Of a stretch of 64,000 bases of DNA, positions 1 to 12,022 are shown piece after piece. The notes under the pieces were generated by a model. It was not told the DNA's origin. It made no database searches and saw only the letters and a program-made list of their open reading frames with translations. This stretch comes from Whitmania pigra. Its lineage: Eukaryota; Annelida; Clitellata; Hirudinida; Haemopidae. The position numbers and the translations under genes were made by a program. Each line of letters starts with the position of its first letter. Position 1 is the first letter of the stretch. Location: positions 98,501 to 162,500 of the forward strand of contig JAJTWR010000017.1 of NCBI GenBank assembly GCA_021613335.1. Reading direction: 5' to 3'.

Positions 1-323
1 TTTAGACATACGAATTTTTGCATACAAAATTATTTTTGTATAAGATTATTTTAATGAATAAGCAATTCTATTGTTCCGTTGAAAAATTTGATTGCAGTCG
101 GTCTGCAAAATTTGTAACTAACAATATGTTCTTGGTTGTCAGTGGTTGATTTATTTCTATTCCCATCGATTATGACGATAATGTTTGTCTTGATTTGAGG
201 AGCGTCTTTTTTGCACCATTTCCAAAATTATTCTTAAAAAGGTAAATAAGAGAATGTTAAAATAATGAAAATAAAATCGTTAAAAACCGTAAACTTACAA
301 ATGTTAAGAATTAGTTAAATTTT

Positions 324-860
324 TTAATTACGGATTCGGCAAAAGCAATTACCCTTTCCACATCCACGTCCGCTTGTGAAGACCCCCTCGCTTTTGTGGA
401 TGACCCCTTTTTCACAACCTTTTTCACATTTTTCGATTGTGCCTTCGTGTTTTATATAGGTGGGTCTCGATGATATATCACCAGTGACATTCAAGGTCCC
501 AGCACCAGCCGGGTCCCGCAAGGGGAAGCCCGTCATATAAGTAATTACAAGTATTGACTAAATTTTTATTTATATTATAAATATATATAATAATAAATGT
601 TTAAATATATTATAGATATATCACTAAATATGAATAAAGTATAAAAACACAAAAAAGTTTTTACACAAACTCATATATATTTCTATCGGGATAAGCAACT
701 GGGGGCTATGCACGAGACCCTTGTGGGCTCTTTGACGTATTAACCTTTCATTAACGAGCTTCTTTCCATTACGGGTCCCGTCTCTATCCCAACATTTTGC
801 CCGGCAGTAACCTGTGATTGGGCAAATCGGGCATCCCATCTTCAGACCGTACGGTCCTCG
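324..860 (-). other. Unrecognised Cys-containing reading frames
   Basis: Two minus-strand frames (324-536 and 624-860) look more protein-like than their surroundings and carry Cys-Pro and Cys-Gly pairs (for example GCPICPITGYCRAKC). The short stretch 800-870 is related to 5900-5960, where the same frame is interrupted by a stop, so this is probably a dispersed repeat or a decayed gene family. No clear splice site links the two frames and no family is recognised. Confidence 0.25.
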
Positions 861-899
861 AGTGGATGTGTTTGCTGTGGAGTCATTTATAAAATTTAG

Positions 900-1075
900 A
901 AAGACCCTTGAATGCCAATGAAAAAGCCAAGCTTCAATTTTTGAGGCTCAGTTCGAAGCAGAAGCCGCCGAAATCCACTTCCCAGCACCATGAAGCAATT
1001 GATTACTTTTTACGTCTTAAAACCTCTAAAACTAAGATGCACTCAAACAATAGACTAAATAAATTGATTAATTAA
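900..1075 (+). CDS. Possible terminal exon of an unknown gene
   Basis: An acceptor-like tttag at 895-899 is followed by 58 open codons ending in TAA at 1073-1075. The frame is rich in Lys, Ser and Gln, uses GCC, AAG and CTC codons, and contains NEKAKLQFLRLSSKQ. It would need an upstream exon in phase 1, possibly left of the window. No family is recognised. It could also be a chance frame inside a repeat. Confidence 0.22.
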
Positions 1076-2080
1076 TTGGAGCGATAGGAAGTAATATGGC
1101 TGTTAACTCAGAGATCCCCAATTCTTATTCGAATAAATACTCGAGTATACCGCCACCCGATTATAACGCGAGAGATGGAAATTCACTCTATAAATTAAGG
1201 AAAATAATAGACGCGAATATAACGTGATGCACAATTTTCTTATTTTTTGTCACAAGTCTCGCGTTATACACGAATATCTACGATAACTATAACATAAAAA
1301 CGAGTCACGCTGAATAAAAAATATTTTTGCATTTTTTACACACACCACCAAGCTTCTGGAAGTATTCTTGGCGGGAAAGTTCTAAAATTGAGTAATTTTA
1401 TATCGTTGTCAGTTTCTAAATTAATCAAATACTGTCATCCCTCAAACTCGACTGCTTTCGCATGTTTCCAACATCTATCGTAAGTCGACATTCTGCACGA
1501 TCCACCCACCCATATAAATTAACAACGAAATGGAGCAAGAAATTTTAATGTTGCAATATCTTGCCAATCTAGCCTTTCAACTCTATGGCATTACAAATTA
1601 TCAAGCTGAGATGACGTGACATAAAAAAATGTGGCACCAGAAGATTTTGTTGAATTTGATTGCACTAAAAGACTGGCATGTGTAGGAACAAATTTCAATT
1701 CGATTGTACACATTAGCGCGCGACGAAGATGGTAACGGTGATGATGTAGCAAGTCAAAAGGGCCGTGAAGCGTTACAAGCGCATTAAAATACTTGAGAGC
1801 GTTCAGGACTGAAAAATTACAACTGAGTGAAACCTCATTTAACGAAACAAAGAGATCTTAAATCCCATTTACACCTGACAGCTTGGCTTAGATAACATTT
1901 AAGATAAATTAAGACAGAAAGAAGAAAATGCTTATAAAGTGCAGATATCATTTATGTAGGAGACCAAAAAAGTCTTCACTGTGTCTTCTTCTTCCCAAGT
2001 GTCTTCATTTTTTCTGTGACACTGCAATAAATCATACATTATTATTCAAGTAATCAATGAGGAGACATTCCCAAACAAAC
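1076..2080. other. AT-rich intergenic stretch
   Basis: No convincing coding frame or repeat is seen. The distal part (about 1900-2080) presumably holds the 3' untranslated region of the reticulon gene on the minus strand. Confidence 0.4.
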
Positions 2081-5000
2081 TCACAGTTTGGTCACTTCTT
2101 GAATCTTTCTCTTCATCAGGTCAAAGTACTTGTTGATCTCAACCTAAAATACCACAGCATCATTGAGCGTTGGGCCTCATAGCAAAACTACTAAACCAAA
2201 GCCTACATACCTTGTAGACATCATAAAACTTTGGGATGGTGAAGATAGCAACATTTACTGTGAAGCATAAATTTATAAATAAATTCAAATTATAATATCT
2301 TTCTAGTCTTTTCAAATGTTTTTTTTAAATAATTCAGTTGTTAATAGTGAATATTGTTTACAATCCATACAAAGCATTTTACAATGTGCTGAATAATCTA
2401 ATTATTTGATAGTCGTGGATGTCAGATCTACGTAATCAGCATTTAATAAACAGTAAAAACTTTATCACATTACAGTATGGTAAACATTTGCAATAATGTC
2501 TAAACATCACCTGTAACAATTCAATAACAAACCAACCTAGTATGACAATGGTCATTCCATTGAACCAAGCACCAACGTAGGTCAGGACCCACAAAAACAA
2601 TCCAAACTGAATACATTAATAAATGTTAATTAATGTTCATATGAAAAATCAAATGAATGATAATGAGTATTTTTAACCTTGAGTGAGTCGACAATGTCTT
2701 CGATGAGGATCAATCTCCTCAACTCAGTTAGGACAGCCGATCCATGCTTGACCACACTTGTTGTCACAGTTTTAGTCTTGTTTTCATCCAGTCCAATGTC
2801 CAACTCCAAGTACTTCCTTTCGAAAATAAAGATGGGAGGGGCATAAATAAGACAGTCACCAAACAGTGAGTTTTCACCAGATTGTTGGTGATTAACATAA
2901 AAACAAAAGTTTCAACTTACTTGAATGGGTTTCCTTCTCCTGTCTTTTGGATGGCAGCAAGAATGTTCTTGTAGAATCGAAAGGTCAAGGTAACAGTGAG
3001 GGTGATGAGCAGCAGGTAGGCCAACACACTCAGCACAGAAAAGAGGGCCAGAGACAAAAGGAAGATGAATGAACTCAGAAACACAGCTCCAGTCAGACGA
3101 TAATCTTTCCAGTATACCAAGTCTACAACTGTCAAGATCATCCACATTAGCTAATGCACCATTCTAAGCGTTTAATAAAAACATAATATAACATAAATTC
3201 TTAAAAACCCATCCACAAGCTATAACCAACATAACAAGGAGCTGCTTCTTAACAGCTGTTTGATGATCTTGATGTACACTTTTGCTTTGAAACACATCAA
3301 TCATAAATCTACCTAAAGCCGCCAAACAATAAACAATCCTTGGAAGGGCAAGCAAAGCAGTAACTTAATTAAAAACTAAACTTCTATCTAAAACACACAT
3401 CATACAAAACAGTGACAATATCCACACAGCAATCAAAAAAATTTCAAGACATCTAATTAATTCAAAGCCTGAGAACTGCGCAAAATGGAATTTTTACATT
3501 ATATCAGCAACCTTTATTCAAGAAAGGAGATTGAAAAGATTCATAACATCTCAGCCTAAGAAGACATATATTAGAGACTTATTAGAACAAGAGACATTTC
3601 AACTTTTGTATAAGCAGATAAGTAAAAACTTTTGCTTCCACAAGTGGAATGTGGATAATTACGACAATATGAAATTGTCATGCATATGCATATAAATACT
3701 AACAAGTTGTGCATATGTTCATTGTTGTAGAAGATGTTAAAACAAAGATACTAACAAGTCGTGCATTGCTGCTTATCCTTAGGTTGACCAAATGTCACAG
3801 AAATATCATCCATTTGAGAGGTAGCCATACTTTCAATAAGTTTGATTGAGCTTACAACCTGGGAGTTACCTCCTTAAAAAAAGTAGACGGCTAGCAAAGC
3901 GAAATATCCAACAACTCTTTTGTGCTCCTGTCGGCAGATGGAGACCAGACAAAAGAATCTCATCCTCTCCTGAAAACCAAACAACTCGCACAGCAGGAGA
4001 GATCATGCACGGTTAGCACCTAGGAATCTGCAGTTTAAGCAAGCCAGGTGAGAGGAGTGTGTGGATGCAACAACTGCAGTCTCAGTGGTGGAAAGATTTT
4101 TCTTCTCAATAGCAATGTGATATTAGAAACAGTTGGAAATAACTAATTATAAGTGTATGCAACATTTCTCACAAAAAGAATAGATGATCTCTTAACAACT
4201 ACTACTTATTGTGATATTGAGAACTTGCATTTATAAACAATCTGACACCAGGGTTAAAAAATAACCATATATTCAACACCTAACAATCTCACCTCGGGAA
4301 ATTAAAGAAAGCTTTAATAGGTTGTGGGAACGAAAAGGTAACAAAAAAACAAATGTGGGCCACAAATGCTAGCTACTGCTATGAAAACTTCAATTTGAGG
4401 AAGATATAGCTAAATTGAATATCAGTTTAGAATATGTGAAGTTTCTACTTCAAAGGTCAATGTACATTGTCCTGGAGAAGTTGAGTCAGATGACTGAATG
4501 ACATTAACATAGCTCAATATTGGTTGAATACTAATCACTGTCTGCTGCACATCAATGCACTCAAATGTCTCATGTGACTGACGTAAAAGCTCAGGCCTAA
4601 AGTGTTTCTTGAAAGCTTGCTATCAGAACAGCAACAATTATGTTATAAAGGATTCTATGTGTTGTCAACATTAAAAATTTTTAAACGAAACTACTTCTCC
4701 TCAAAAAATATGGTATTTTAAGATACTAGGGCACTTTTATACTTTAAAAGCCCTTAACAGTTAAATTAACAATACTTAAACAACTGCAAACTTGTAAATT
4801 AACCATCTCTAAATATTGTGGTTTATCAACAATACTGACTAACCCTTTGGATGGATATGTTCAGACCATTTGCAACCTTTGAAAAGAAGTATATTTGTTT
4901 TAAAAAATGACAATAATTAGCTAGGCAAGCAAGTAAATTGACATATTGAGCAAATAAAATAGAAACAATTCAAATCCTACATGAATTCTTCTCTGGCAGA

Positions 5001-5188
5001 AGAGAATTGGTCCCTTCAAGAGACACTGGCTTGTCAGTAACAGTCGAGGATTTTTCCTCTGCTGCTACTTTTCCAAGTTCATAGCTATTGTTCAAGCTAG
5101 ATGTTGGAGGAAGTTTTTCGAAACCATAATCACCAGTGGTACTTTCTGCAGCCATTCCTTCAGGGTGAATAAGATTTGGTTCAGCCAT
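2081..5188 (-). CDS. Reticulon family protein (RHD domain)
   Basis: Six exons in matched phase: 4981-5188 (start), 2921-3128, 2678-2816, 2537-2606, 2211-2257 and 2081-2143 (stop), giving 244 aa. Residues 1-69 are an acidic, Ser/Thr-rich variable N-terminus. From about residue 70 the reticulon-homology domain begins at VDLVYWKDYRLTG, followed by a long hydrophobic hairpin, the linker with LTELRRLILIEDIVDSLK, a second hairpin (FGLFLWVLTYVGAWFNG), and a basic tail with NKYFDLMKRKIQEVTK. Reticulons insert two hairpins into the ER membrane and shape tubules; this is family knowledge. The junction T|TT restores the Phe before VDLVYW. A second first exon lies inside the 1.85-kb intron. Which vertebrate reticulon is closest cannot be told by eye. 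Confidence 0.93.
3756..3828 (-). CDS. Alternative first exon of the reticulon gene
   Basis: Minus-strand ATG at 3828 opens 24 codons (MATSQMDDISVTFGQPKDKQ and four more), then one extra base and a GTTAGT donor. The donor phase equals that of the 4981-5188 exon, so splicing to 3128 gives the same Phe followed by VDLVYW. The product would be a short reticulon of about 199 aa, comparable in layout to vertebrate short isoforms with a brief unique N-terminus before the RHD. Use of a separate promoter is inferred; only the matching phase and protein-like frame are seen. Confidence 0.6.
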
Positions 5189-5470
5189 GATAGTACTACA
5201 ATAAGCACACGAATCTGTAAAAACAATTAAAATGCACTGTGACACACGCGATATCTCAAGGACTGACTACGAAATCAGATAGGAATAAAGTGATTCATAA
5301 ATGTTAATGAGATGAAAAAGTAGAACTGTTGCGCAAGAGTGAGTTCAAAACTTGTGAACCGCTAAATAAATTAAAGACAAAAACTTAAACAAACACGAAA
5401 ATTGGCACTCACCAGCCAACTCTCAATAGCAAGCGTATCTATCGAATCTAACGAGATGCACCCGACCAGA
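5189..5470 (-). promoter_or_regulatory. 5' UTR exons and probable promoter of reticulon
   Basis: On the minus strand a GTGAGT donor at 5411-5416 ends a non-coding exon lying above it, and a TTTTTACAG acceptor at about 5213-5221 begins the rest of the leader before the ATG at 5188. Transcription probably starts between 5420 and 5480. No TATA box is evident. Confidence 0.45.
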
Positions 5471-5975
5471 GACGATTTAAATTATTATTTTCTAGGCCTC
5501 ACCAAAGATTGTCAATTAAATAAATTTAAAGTAAAACACTATTTTTAAATTTTTAATGTTTATTATATTTTACCTTGTTTATTTTTAGGTTGAATGGTAT
5601 GGTAATTTAGAAAATATTTTACTTTGCAAAACGATCAAATGAATTTCAATTTTTGTTCACAAAAGCTATTTCATTTCTTGATTTAACAAAATAATTTTTT
5701 TAAATATAAAAGTTAAGATTATTACTCTTAAATATTTGTCAATTATGTGAAACCTTGAGCTTTTAAACTGATCATTAATTTTTAAACATTCTGCACTAAA
5801 TTTTCCACTACACTTATGAAAATTAAATGCAATACTTCTGTTTCCTTCAATTCACTTTGTATATTTTTACAAATCCTACAAATGGTACATTTTGCTGGGC
5901 AAACTGGGCAACCCGCCTTCAGACCTCACGGTCCCCACCTGGCGGTGTTTGCTGGGTACTCGTCAAGGTTCCTGC

Positions 5976-6145
5976 CAGGGACGTCATTTCAGCTTTTTCC
6001 AAGGGGTGGCAAACCTTCGCACAATTCAACGAGAGGACTTTTTTTTAGCTTCTAGCCAAAATTCAGGAGGGTGGTGTGCAAACTTTCGTAAAAGGGAGAT
6101 GACCTTTTTTGCATCTAGTCCAGGGCTTCCCCTTTTATGTCCCGC
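5976..6145. mobile_element. Decayed hAT-like MITE (CAGGGACGT family)
   Basis: Begins with CAGGGACGTCATTTCAGC, matching the end of the better-preserved copy at 54516-54675 in the opposite orientation. Shared internal words include ggtgcaaa and gatgaccttttttgc. The right end is eroded. The flank 5885-5960 is related to 800-870. Confidence 0.5.
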
Positions 6146-6472
6146 ACCCCTAGAAAAGTTTTAGTATTTTTCGCACCCCTACAAAAGTAATATCTCCTAT
6201 GAAAAAAAAACAATTTATACTGAATTTAAGCAAAATATTTGATATAAATTATCGATGGACAAGCAGGAACTGCGAGCCGCACAAAGTGAATCAGACATTT
6301 TGAAAAATTACCACTCATCAAATCACGTCGGTTCCTCAGATCTTTTGATCCTTCCCTGAGTTCAGGTTGCAATGTGAATAATAAAGAGTTTGATCTGGAG
6401 TTGCAAATGCCTCAAGGAGGAAGGAGGTTCTAATTTCCAGACTCCGAGTTGGAATATATGCTCTGAATCAGC

Positions 6473-6745
6473 CACTGGCGTAGCTAGGGAGCGCCAAAAT
6501 GGGGCTTTTTACATTCGCACTATATACAACATTATATTATAATAACTGAACAAGGGTAATAAATCGGTTCCAAGATGACTGCCTCATATACATCAGACGC
6601 ATCACGTCCGCCACCCACTGTGGACGAGTTTAAAAAAAGATGTGCATCACAGTAAAGCGGGCATCTGAAACGCATTGGAGCACACTATCAGAAGCTGTTA
6701 AAGCTATCCATGAAGGATTGGATGAACTGAGCAACGAGGTATTGA
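6473..6745. mobile_element. Partial non-autonomous DNA transposon
   Basis: Starts with CACTGGCGTAGCTAGG, a terminal-repeat-like end, and continues with gcgccaaaatg, a tataataactgaa block and tcagaagctgtt. These match, in reverse orientation, the element at 28210-28854 within an intron of the second PTRH2 gene. The other end is not found here. Confidence 0.5.
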
Positions 6746-7569
6746 AAATTTGTTATAAATGTGACACACCCCGCTAATAATAAAATATAGTATCTAAAGT
6801 TACTGCAAGTCTATTCATACCTATGATGCATTCTCTAACCCACAGCTGCTGGGATAACATCATTGAATAAGGAATAAATGTTAACATTCTGCTACAAGAA
6901 AGAATTTGACCTACAATTACACACTGTTTCTCTAATTCTTAAGTTGAAGGCAAACCAGAAATACATCAAAATTTACTCTAAGAAAATTAAAACTTGAACA
7001 CAAATTATGAAAATGAAGTCGCATCCTACCAAAAATCTTTACCAAAGTAATTAAGCAAAAGAACAAATAAGCACATGCCCTCTCCATTATCATTTCAAAC
7101 AAGTTGGCAATACTCGAAATTTTATCTTCAAGTCACCTGAACATTAACAAGGTAGTAACAGTAATCAGTAGTAAAAATCACTAATCAAATAACTCTTTCA
7201 TTATCCAAAATCCTTTTAGTACAGAAATAACTTTCTTCAAGATGACCAACACATTGTAAGGCAGCAAGATTTGAAAATACACATATTTGACAATTGATTT
7301 GGCAGACAATAATTACTTCAAATTGAAGCACATAATGTGGATCAGAAAAAAATTTAACCATACGTGTTTGTTATCCATATATAATGGAAATAAGTCTTCT
7401 TAACATAATTTGTTTAAATATCCAACACATTTGTAAAATATAGTTTTTACATAATTTCATGTTATAAAATTAGGACATATTTTCCAAACTGCTACAATTA
7501 GCACATAATGTTGAATATATTGAAGCTGATTATCCTCTTCACCAGAAAAAGCTAAAAAGTATTCACCAA
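6746..7569. other. AT-rich intergenic stretch
   Basis: No gene recognised. The right part probably contains the 3' untranslated region of the gene that ends at 7570 on the minus strand. Confidence 0.4.
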
Positions 7570-9301
7570 TCACTGCATCATAACAATAGATTTTGTTATA
7601 ACTTGAACTTGATTTCCCAATTCTTTCATTACTGGCAGAGTAAAAAGGATGTCATCAACTAGGTCTCCGCTTTGAATCTTCATGAAAATATGGACCTGTG
7701 AAGTAGAATTAATTAGTTCTCTATCTGGTTCCTTAATGGGACAAAATAGTTTAATATTACAAAGTTATCCAGATGCAAGTTATTTATAATTAGTGGGACA
7801 CTGATGTCTCATTATTCAATTGCCCTTACAATACTTTGTAATGAACTCTTTAATGCTCAAATGACATCAGAATTTCTAAGAGATGATTTTGCTAGAACCA
7901 ATGTTAAATTTGGCTTTACCTCTTTCTCATATTATTTTATAAATCTGTCATCTTTCAAGAAATTCCTACAAGTTGTTTGAAATGATAATATAGAGGACAT
8001 ATGGTTATTTGTTATATATTGATTCTTGATGCCTGGCTAATTAACTTTACTTTTGTTCTGTGCTTTATTTTATTATTACCATGATCTTGAAAGTTTGAAA
8101 TAAGCTGGACCTGTTTCATTTATTAAATTAGGCATTCCAGTTATCTGTTTAAACTTCCCTTAAAACTGTAATTTTTGGTTCAGTTGATTAATTTCATTTT
8201 TTCACACGTATTGATCAATTTCTGTCAGTCCCAATAAATGGGAAATAAGATAATGAATTATATTAAGCATAATAAAAATAAGTTCTGAGCAGTCAAACAA
8301 ATAGGAAAATCATTACTTCTCATTTCAAACCCACTGCAAATTAAGACAGAGACACTTATCATGACCAATGGCATGCCGCATTGTAACAAAAGTACGTAAT
8401 CTTAATCTTATTAATGTATAATAAACAACACAAATGTCATTTCTCATGACTTCATTTGAAGAAAATCAACAAAATCGTTTTCTTCAATAAAATTACCTGT
8501 CTCTGCCCAACAACTTTGTATAGTTCAATGTCCATTCTTGCACTATCATTACTTCTAAGGGACATGATAGTCATTGCTTCAGACCTCCAAATAGCTAAAA
8601 AGTCTGCTACCTTTAGATCTAAAAGATAAAATACATCACTAATGAAAACTAACAATTTCTACTAGTGACAAAAACAGATATAAATTAACTTGAGACTTCT
8701 TAGCTTAGGATGAAAATTTGTAATTATTGCAAAAATTACCTTTGTAATTTATATCAAACTGCAGCCAATAAAGCCTTCCACCATTAGTTAACTTTGAAGG
8801 ATTTGTGATTAAAGATTTATCCACACCAAGAACATGTTCTGCAAAAGTTTCATATGAACGAAGAGGAGTGCAGGTCAAATCTATCTGCTCTCCATAGGCT
8901 GCATTCATTGCATCCAAAGCCTCATCTACCCCATCATCTAAAACTAATTTAAGCAATTTCACGATATAGACTCATCATGAGTTAAAATTTCTTAACCTAA
9001 ATTTTTATTCTATAATTTGGGTTCACAATACAGGTCGGAATATTTACAAAACCTAGATACCTAAAAATGTCAGAGATGTTTATGAATGTTTCCATTAAAT
9101 GTTCAAAACGATAAAATGTATGCAGAACATAATCGTACTGAAAACCATGCGATTCTCCCCAACAATTTTGAAGCCATGTACGATGGTGCCTTTTTCTCTC
9201 ATACCATCTTGCACGTATCGCCAACATCCGCTTATGACATCCTTAATATAAGCATGTGGTCGAACCTTCACTTGCAAGAGATGTAAATGGCGTTCAGTCA
9301 T
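7570..9301 (-). CDS. Two-repeat alpha/beta-barrel-like protein
   Basis: Four exons in matched phase: 9205-9301 (start), 8740-8937, 8497-8618 and 7570-7695 (stop), giving 180 aa. The two halves resemble each other. Near residues 30-76 there is DEALDAMNAAYGEQIDLTCT followed by PLRSYETF. Near residues 97-175 there is YWLQFDINY, FLAIWRSEA, ELYKVVGQRQVHIFM and DDILFTLPVMKELGNQVQV. The strand-helix-strand spacing of the second half resembles the small dimeric alpha/beta-barrel folds (muconolactone-isomerase or EthD-like). That assignment is an inference from pattern, not a recognised orthologue. No signal peptide or membrane segment is seen, so it is probably cytosolic. Exon phases agree throughout, so the gene itself is well supported. 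Confidence 0.7.
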
Positions 9302-10160
9302 TCTTAATCTATTTTTCGTGTATATAATGCAGCGTCAGACTCACGAAGCGCCCCTCCCAAGCACAACAATAACTCTCAATTGAGATCCGACCAAACCATT
9401 GCTTCTGAAAATAAATGTGCTAATATTTAATGGTATTTATAATGTATGATTTATTTTGTATATTATATATTTAACAATGATATATTTATATTTAATACGA
9501 TAGCAAAATCACAAAAGGTTTTATATGGGTCTAAAACAAATAAACAAAGAAAAGTTATTTTCTCTATAGAAACACAATACAAACCTATCTAAATGGTTAG
9601 GTGCAATATGTTAATATAAGTGGCTTTTTATGAGCGGCTATGGATCTACAAACTATCATATCGTCAAATTTTTAATGAGAAAACGCATTGCTCCGATTTA
9701 AGGGGTTATCTGAATTTTTCGACACCTTAAAAGTTTCAACTTATATCAAGATTTTCCTAATAAACAAACTATTTCTGGTTTTAGAGCCTTCCGAGGTCCA
9801 TTTTAAGGTTACAACCTTATGCTTATAACCTCTCTAGGTCACAAGTCAATACGAATATCTTCTAATCTCATAATCAAAATATGGGTAATTATGGCCATGT
9901 CATAACAATTGCTACATTTATAATAAAACAATTTCACTTTGATAATGTTGAAAAAGTTCATGTTTGTAATTGTTTGTAACTTCGCTGTGGTAAAAGATAA
10001 GTTACCTCCTCACGCTGGTCAGAAACTCGAATGTTGTACCTAATGCTTGTGTCCAGAAAATGATTTCGGAAGAGTTTCATTTTTTTTATTTTTCATAATA
10101 GTAATATGTTTTTTTGATGCTATATAAATAAATAAAATTTACACTTAAAATCTTTTTTAA
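9302..10160. other. Intergenic, promoter side of the 7.6-9.3 kb gene
   Basis: A tatataa-like word at about 9320-9326 lies just upstream of the minus-strand ATG at 9301. Otherwise AT-rich with no coding frame recognised. Confidence 0.3.
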
Positions 10161-10215
10161 TAACCATTGCTACGCTCCGTGTTTTCCAGAAAATAAGTCT
10201 TAGCATAAATTTTCG
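10161..10215. repeat. Transposon-end-like motif
   Basis: The block ctccgtgttttccagaaaat plus aagtc resembles, in reverse complement, the block gcttattttcgggaaaacac at about 20420. Together they look like single surviving ends of one dispersed DNA-transposon family. No partner end or target-site duplication could be found for either. Confidence 0.35.
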
Positions 10216-10479
10216 AGGTGCTGGCAATGTTAAGATGAAGGCCGGAGGGCAACTCGTGGGGAAAGCCTCGAATGATCCATAGACTGGTCGGTGAATGTGA
10301 ATTATGGAGGATGGGTGAAAGTTTGGCGGCGGTGAATGAGATGGTTGAAGTAGGATGGGCTGGATATGGTCAAGGTTTGCCATGCTAGCCAAGGTAATTT
10401 TATAATGATTCGGATGCATGTAAGAAAATTAAATTGCAAATTGCATCAAGGCCTCAGTGCTATTAAGGCTGGGATAAAA

Positions 10480-10860
10480 AAGGATAACTTTAGCTAATTT
10501 GTTTTGGATGCACTGAAGGGAGAGAATAAGGAAGGCAAAAGTGCCATAGAGGGGAGAGTTGCATTTTTAAAGGCGGGGAGGGAAGCCTAGACTACATGAG
10601 AGAGCAGAAATAATATCGAAAAAAGGAACTGATGGATGTGTTGGAATGCCCAGAAGAGGTGAAGGTTAGCAATCCTCTTGACAAGGACTTATAATAGACC
10701 TTAATGGTCTTATAACACATAAGGCAGGAATTTATTATGGAGGAGACGTGTTGTTTGAGGCTTAGGTGGAAGTGGAAGTCAAAGCAGTAGCAGAAGGAAG
10801 AGTGCAAGCAATATTTATTGAGGCTAGGGAGGGAAGATAGATTCTTATAAATCATATTTT
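10480..10860 (-). pseudogene. Possible LINE reverse-transcriptase relic
   Basis: A minus-strand frame (10592-10855) includes HFHLSLKQHVSSIINSC, similar in style to the region after the RT catalytic core of CR1/L2-type LINEs (SL..H...I...C). It has no RT core and no other diagnostic motif. The stretch is also unusually purine-biased, so it may only be a chance open frame. Confidence 0.2.
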
Positions 10861-12022
10861 AAAGTTTGAATATAATGTTGATCAAGTAATTTGTTATCCG
10901 AGATGAGAATTTTATCTTGAACTCATATTTGCTCTAAATTCAAATCGAGTAAACAAGTTAAAGTCCAAAATTCGTGCATTTTAGTTATGGAAAGAATATT
11001 GGAGATTTTTAATCAACTGGTTGTTTATAAGTCACAATAGCTCAACGAATCTCTTTTTTTAATTTATTCATATATCTTTTTAATTTATAAGGCTATTTAT
11101 ATGTTTTTGGTTGCCATGTTGTTTACATTTATCTCCGATTTATTAAATTTATTTATTAAGAAATTGAAGTTTTCCTTACGTACCAGAGAAAATCTGAAAT
11201 TGAAGTAATTCTCTTAAAATTTATAATTCCAAGCATAAGAAAATTAATTATGACTCGCAAGAAAAACCGATGAAATGTCACGAGAACCAATCAATTGGCG
11301 ATTATTCATTCCAAGTGAATTTTAAAGAACAATTACATAAAAGTAAACGTTTTATTTCGATTGACCGATTAAAATTGTTTAGCTAAAATATTGAGACAAG
11401 CAGAAGGCCAGGACTGCTGACCACGGGCTGTTCCAGAAATGATTGTTTTGGTCCGCACGGCAGCAGCAGGGAGGTGGAGCCAGATAAAAAAAAGAGTTGG
11501 CACCGATCCAGGATACGTTGACCGTCAACAAATTCCAGGGGTCGTTTCTCAAAAAAGAAATTATTTTACGGACATTGCAACGTTTTAAAATTCGGTCTTG
11601 ATTCCTAAACTGTTCAATTTATTAGAAACTTCCATAAAACGGTCAATACTTATCTAGAATGAGTTCAGTCTTTACAGCTAAGTAAACAACAACAACATAT
11701 CCTTGGCTCTGACGAGCGGTCCTTTCTTAAATTTTCATAAAATGGGGGTAGACAGATTCCAAGTTTGACCTTTTTAATGAGGTCACCTCAAAAGATCAAG
11801 TTAAACTCTCAGTGACTCATCAGCATCGTTAATGTTGCAAAGTTCCTATTATAAATTTCTCTCTATAACGCATGGAGATTACAACTTTGATGACTGAGTT
11901 ACTAATGTTCGCCCAGTCATTGAGAAATACTAGAGCGAGGCCATGACTTATTTTTGGAGAGCAGAGCACTTCAGAAGGCGCTCAGTCGAGCTATTTTTGT
12001 TTTTCCTTCGGTAATCATCAAC
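10861..12022. other. Intergenic stretch
   Basis: No gene is recognised. A GC-richer patch at about 11405-11540, with runs of cagcagcag, stands out from the AT-rich background but gives no sustained reading frame. Confidence 0.35.

Noticed and set aside
10120..10419. 99-codon minus-strand frame
   Set aside because: Runs through a transposon-end motif, has no protein-like features and no splice context.
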